Shown here: one piece after another, positions 24,095-64,000 of the stretch
Position numbering within the stretch: the first letter of the stretch is position 1
Layout of the letters: each line of letters opens with the position of its first letter
Source of the DNA: Pelecanus crispus
Taxonomy: Eukaryota; Chordata; Aves; Pelecaniformes; Pelecanidae
DNA: 64,000 bases
Assembly: GCF_030463565.1 (NCBI RefSeq)
Contig: NC_134648.1
Span: 47,926,346 to 47,990,345 of the forward strand
Direction: 5' to 3'
The notes under the pieces: model-generated
Databases searched by the model: none
The model's input: only the letters and a program-made list of their open reading frames with translations
What the model was told of the DNA's origin: nothing
Made by a program: the position numbers and the translations under genes

Positions 24095-26062
24095 CTGTGA
24101 TGGAGACACAGGATGAGTTGTATAGAAAATGCTGGACAGGAGATGAGACATTCCCTCCCACCATTCCCTCCCTGCCCTTAGCTTATAGCCCCATGGAGAG
24201 TTTTTCAGGGGGGGTCATAGCTCCAGGGAGAGTTTGTGGGGGGAGGATGCAGAGCTCTACTTACTTGCTACCATGAGGGGGGCCATAACTCCAATTGTCA
24301 AGGCTGCAGTGTGGTAAATGAAGACCTCGGAGAGGAAGTGAACAAGGGCCAAAAAGAAGGTGAAGAGTGTGATGTAATAGAGGCTGTTGGAGAGCAGAAA
24401 GAAGCAGGTTATCATATAGCCCACAGTATGGGCTCGAGCATGGCTGAGTGGAAAAGAGGCAAACCTGCATGCTGCCCCATCTGTTCTCACTGTGGCAGCA
24501 CAGAGGGCTCTTGGGCCCTTGCCTAGTGAGGTGCAAAAGCTCCATGGGCAACAGCTGCAAGAACAGGGCAGCATGTTCAATGGTGTACTGAAAGCCACAG
24601 CATTATCTGGCCTGAAGGCAGATGAAGAGGGGAGAGCAAGGCTAGGGCACCAGTGAAGTGAGAAGCATGTGTGCACACAAAAAGAGGGCGAGAACTGGAT
24701 GCACCGAGAACTAGGGCAACAGGACTTGGCTGACTGCAGGCTGCACCACCCAACACATCTTCCCGCCTGTGCTCTGCTACCCTCTAGGGGACGCAGCTGT
24801 GGAAAAGCAGCAGGTCCAAAAGATGCAAGATAAAAAATCCTTCTAAGAAACAACTGGCTTCATAGTAATTGGCATTGCCACCACCCTCCAAAACCAGATA
24901 ATTGAGTCCCTGCACCCCCCTACCACAGACATGCCTAGGGAATCCAAGGACACGCTGTCAGGTGAACAGTGACTTCTGCTACAGGGCTGGGGGAGGTGGT
25001 GACAAAAGAGTGAGTTCTAGCAACCTCCAACACATGCTTTGTCTTGCACAGACCCAGAGTCAGCCTGCTTGGAAATCCCTCTCAGAAATAGTTCTGTTAC
25101 CGCAGGGAGAAATGGCCTGCCTCCCACCACAGCATCAGGCTGCACCTGGGGCCTTGTCCTCAGCCCCAGATAAGAGTGTATGAAGAAGGCAGCGGGCTAA
25201 GACCACTGCAAGGGGCCTGTCAACCTGCCACAGTCTTTAGCTGAGCTGTCACAGCAAAAGAAGTACCGAGCATCAGTCAGACCACAGCATTAGCAATTGT
25301 TTAACGTCAACAGAGCAGCAACACCACCAGAAGATGCTTTGCAAGCTGCAGCTCAGAAATTTGTGACATAAGAAGTTCTCAGATCTGCCAATTTCTGCCT
25401 GAGCTAAGAAACACAACTCAAATGTGCAGGCTCTCCCCACAGAGGCAGAAGGGAGCAGCAGTTAACGCACAAATCCCGCACTGCTATTTAAGCTTGTTCA
25501 GGGGAACGCTTTCAACCCTACAGAAAGTTCAGGAACAGCTTTTGATTCCCCACCTCCTCCACGCTGCCCTCTAAGCTAGCTGCTCAGGTTGTGACTAGCA
25601 AGTAAACCGAAGGATTTCTCCGGTGCTCCTTTACATACGTCCTATTGCGGATGTCGATGGCGCAGAGACAGCGGATCACTGATGACAGCAGGGTCCAGAC
25701 GCCAAAGGTCCGAGCCTGGAGCCCGTTCACTGCGCAAAGAAGGGGGGAGCACATGGAGACCACGTACAGCCCGCTTGCCACCCCCCATCCCCGCCGGGGA
25801 GGCGCACGCCGGGGCAGCAGGCGGCTCCCGGGCCCGAGAGCAACCGCCGAGGCAGGGCCCCGAGCAGGGCCCAAGGCCCACGGCTGGAAGGCGACTTCCA
25901 GGCCTCGGGGCGGCCGGCGCGGCCCTTACCGAGGCCGGGGCTGGCGGTGTAGAGCTTCTCCGAGAGGAAGCTGTGGTCGCGGAAGCTCTGCAGGGTGTTC
26001 CCGGCGGCGATGACCGACACCATCACCAGCCAGCTGCGCAGCACGTTCAGGAACCGGCTCAT
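24015..26062 (-). CDS. ERG28: ERG28 (C14orf1), complete four-exon gene, 140 residues
   Basis: On the - strand, exons 26062-25930, 25729-25639, 24383-24265 and 24094-24015 join in frame to exactly 140 codons, the human length. The protein starts [16 protein letters not shown]. It continues [71 protein letters not shown] and [17 protein letters not shown]. Four hydrophobic segments are visible. It ends KNKKKN, which fits a dilysine (KKXX) ER-retrieval signal. Known role: an ER-membrane scaffold that holds the sterol C4-demethylation enzymes (C4-methyl oxidase, NSDHL type) in cholesterol synthesis. It is divergent to TTLL5 and shares its CpG-island promoter. Confidence 0.97.
24265..24383 (-). 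CDS. ERG28: ERG28 coding exon 3
   Basis: The acceptor CCAACAG ends at 24384 and the donor GTAAGT begins at 24264. It encodes [39 protein letters not shown] and one base of a Ser codon. Confidence 0.96.
24384..25638 (-). other. ERG28 intron 2
   Basis: A 1.25-kb intron between exons 2 and 3. I recognise no repeat or further exon. The open frame running through exon 3 into this intron (24257-24853) is not coding beyond the acceptor. Confidence 0.7.
25639..25729 (-). CDS. ERG28: ERG28 coding exon 2
   Basis: The acceptor GCGCAG ends at 25730 and the donor GTATGT begins at 25638. It encodes [20 protein letters not shown] and then [10 protein letters not shown]. The intron before it is only about 200 bp and very GC-rich. 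Confidence 0.96.
25930..26062 (-). CDS. ERG28: ERG28 coding exon 1
   Basis: ATG at 26062-26060 in the context GGAGGATGAG (G at -3 and +4). It encodes residues 1-44 plus one base, and the donor GTAAGG follows at 25929. Some residues differ from the human protein as I recall it, for example AAGN and SPGLG. Confidence 0.96.
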
Positions 26063-26192
26063 CCTCCCGGCCGGCACGAAACCTGCCCGCAAGGACCGGG
26101 CCGCGGTCACCGCCCGGCGTCGCCCGTTACCGGCCGCGCTCTCACCGGGGCCCCTCCCGCTACCGCAGCGCACGCCGCCGCCTAGCACTCCG

Positions 26193-26197
26193 ATTGG
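26193..26197 (-). promoter_or_regulatory. CCAAT box oriented toward ERG28
   Basis: ATTGG on the + strand within CGATTGGCCG, 131 bp upstream of the ERG28 ATG. A plausible NF-Y site. Confidence 0.6.
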
Positions 26198-26248
26198 CCG
26201 CGGGCACGCCGCTCCATTCACGCACCACACCGACGTGAACCCTCACCG

Positions 26249-26253
26249 CCAAT
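26249..26253 (+). promoter_or_regulatory. CCAAT box oriented toward TTLL5
   Basis: CCAAT within ACCGCCAATCAAAT. It is 52 bp from the opposing CCAAT box, a divergent pair expected of a shared promoter. Confidence 0.6.
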
Positions 26254-26370
26254 CAAATCCCTCGCCGCTCGGGAGGCGGTCCCGCCCCTCCTTGGCCCCG
26301 CCCACCATGCGGGAGGGGGTGGCAGCGGCGGCGGTGTGCAGAGAAAAGACCGGGCGCGCAGCCGGACTGC

Positions 26371-26382
26371 TGCGCCTGCGCG
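26371..26382. promoter_or_regulatory. NRF1-like palindrome
   Basis: TGCGCCTGCGCG matches 11 of 12 positions of the NRF1 consensus YGCGCAYGCGCR. A second, weaker site (GGCGCCTGCGCA, 10 of 12) is at 26398-26409, 27 bp on. Confidence 0.55.
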
Positions 26383-26439
26383 GTGGGGCGGGCGGGGGGC
26401 GCCTGCGCAGTGGAGACGGGGCGGGGCCATCGCCCGTCG

Positions 26440-26453
26440 GTTGTTGTAGTAAC
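26440..26453. promoter_or_regulatory. Candidate RFX X-box
   Basis: GTTGTTGTAGTAAC matches 13 of 14 positions of the X-box consensus GTHNYYATRRNAAC; the mismatch is one central base. It lies just upstream of the likely first TTLL5 exon. RFX factors drive many ciliary and centrosomal genes, and TTLL5 acts on axonemal and centrosomal tubulin. Occupancy is inferred. Confidence 0.5.
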
Positions 26454-27112
26454 GGGGAAGCGGCAGGGGGGGGGCTGCGGCTGCCGGGCCGCCGTGGCCG
26501 CCCGCCCGCCCCGCCGGCCGGGGCTGATGCGGGAGCAGGTATAGGCAGCATAGGGCTGGGGGAGCTGCTGTCTCAGGGTGAGGGGTGGTTGGCCGGCGGC
26601 CCCCGGGGTGGGAGTCGCTGCCCCTCGGGCGCTCCCCGCCTCTCTTGCTTCTCCTGGGGCCGCCGCAGGCCGCTGGCCCCGGCTGCCGCGGGGTAGGCCG
26701 GGTCCCAGCCGCCCCTCCGGGCGCGGCCGGGCCGGAGGGCTGTTCCCAGGCCGGTGGAGGCGTTACAGTGTCCGGCTGACCCCGGGTAGCAGGGGAGTCT
26801 CGGCGGCGGGGGAAGCAGGCGTTTCCCGCTGGGCCGGGTTTGGCTAGCCTGGTGCGGCTCTGCGGCCGGAGGCAGGGCAGGGCAGCTTCAGCGGTACGCG
26901 CCTGAATGACTCTCATGGTTAGGTGGGGAATAATCTGCTGGAAGGTGGTGCTTCTTCTTACACTCCCCTGGCTAGGAGGTGATTTGCAGCCTCTAACAAG
27001 CTTGTTGGTAGTCCCTGAGAAAGATGTATTGACAGGAGGTGGGAGTTAAGTTACTTCATTTCTCTTGCTGTCCTGTTCAACTATGCATTCATGCTTTTTA
27101 TATTTCTTGCAG

Positions 27113-27199
27113 GTAACTGCTCTTGCAAGATCTGTTGAATCTGCAGGAAGGAGTCACAGAGGCTACTGAGACTGGGCTGTATGAAAACTCCTAGAGGAA
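27113..27199 (+). other. TTLL5: TTLL5 5' UTR part of the first coding exon
   Basis: The acceptor TTGCAG ends at 27112. The leader has an in-frame TGA (27182-27184) upstream of the main ATG, which supports the start at 27200. It also has an out-of-frame ATG at 27181-27183 (T at -3, weak context) that opens an overlapping frame. Confidence 0.75.

Positions 27200-64000
<36,801 letters not shown>

Larger units (their letters stand above)
26063..26580. promoter_or_regulatory. CpG-island bidirectional promoter of ERG28 and TTLL5
   Basis: Very GC- and CpG-rich sequence between the divergent genes. An inverted CCAAT box (ATTGG, 26193-26197) faces ERG28 and a forward CCAAT (26249-26253) faces TTLL5. 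GC boxes lie at 26281-26288, 26297-26304 and 26385-26392. NRF1-like palindromes lie at 26371-26382 and 26398-26409, and an X-box-like palindrome at 26440-26453. There is no TATA box. The untranslated first TTLL5 exon probably ends at 26538 (CAG/GTATAG) or 26577 (AGG/GTGAGG). CpG richness continues to about 26900. Confidence 0.85.

Noticed and set aside
24257-24853. A 198-codon - strand frame as a separate gene
   Set aside because: Only its last part (24383-24265) is ERG28 exon 3. The upstream part lies in intron 2 past a clear acceptor.
25995-26916. Long open frames of 167-233 codons on both strands of the CpG island
   Set aside because: GC-rich DNA has few stop codons by chance. The frames overlap each other and the promoter, give Pro/Arg/Gly-rich low-complexity products and match no family. 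Only the ERG28 exon 1 part is coding.

Overview
This window is vertebrate nuclear DNA and almost certainly from a bird. The evidence is spliced genes with GT/AG introns, several CR1 LINE copies (the dominant avian retrotransposon), a solo retroviral LTR of a type familiar from bird genomes, and one compact GC-rich CpG island promoter. The three genes are orthologues of FLVCR2, ERG28 (C14orf1) and TTLL5. Their order and orientation (FLVCR2 +, ERG28 -, TTLL5 +) match human 14q24.3 as I know it. I cannot name the species.

Layout: (1) 57-11683, the last six coding exons of FLVCR2 on the + strand. The first large intron holds a CR1 copy with a double 3' end (3011-4178) and a solo LTR with a perfect 5-bp target duplication (5696-6267). 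(2) 11684-23577, 3' flanking and intergenic DNA with a long, frame-broken CR1 (about 14160-17849) that keeps remnants of ORF1, endonuclease and reverse transcriptase. (3) 24015-26062, the complete four-exon ERG28 gene on the - strand, encoding 140 residues. (4) 26063-26580, a CpG island forming a bidirectional ERG28/TTLL5 promoter with divergent CCAAT boxes, GC boxes, two NRF1-like sites and a candidate RFX X-box. (5) 27200-62803, twelve coding exons of TTLL5 on the + strand, encoding the N-terminus and most of the tubulin-tyrosine-ligase-like catalytic domain (377 residues plus two bases). The gene runs off the right edge. Its 16.3-kb ninth intron (counting the first coding exon as exon 2) holds three antisense CR1 copies, one of them 2.3 kb.

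The genes do not form a pathway. FLVCR2 is a plasma-membrane MFS transporter, ERG28 an ER scaffold for sterol C4-demethylation, and TTLL5 a tubulin polyglutamylase. ERG28 and TTLL5 are linked by sharing one promoter.

I found no CRISPR array, operon or clearly new multi-gene system. The most useful leads are regulatory and structural: the X-box in the shared promoter, an overlapping spliced upstream ORF in TTLL5, a CR1 lineage that carries a duplicated 3' end, and a 1.15-kb inverted CR1 pair flanking about 42 kb that spans all three genes.
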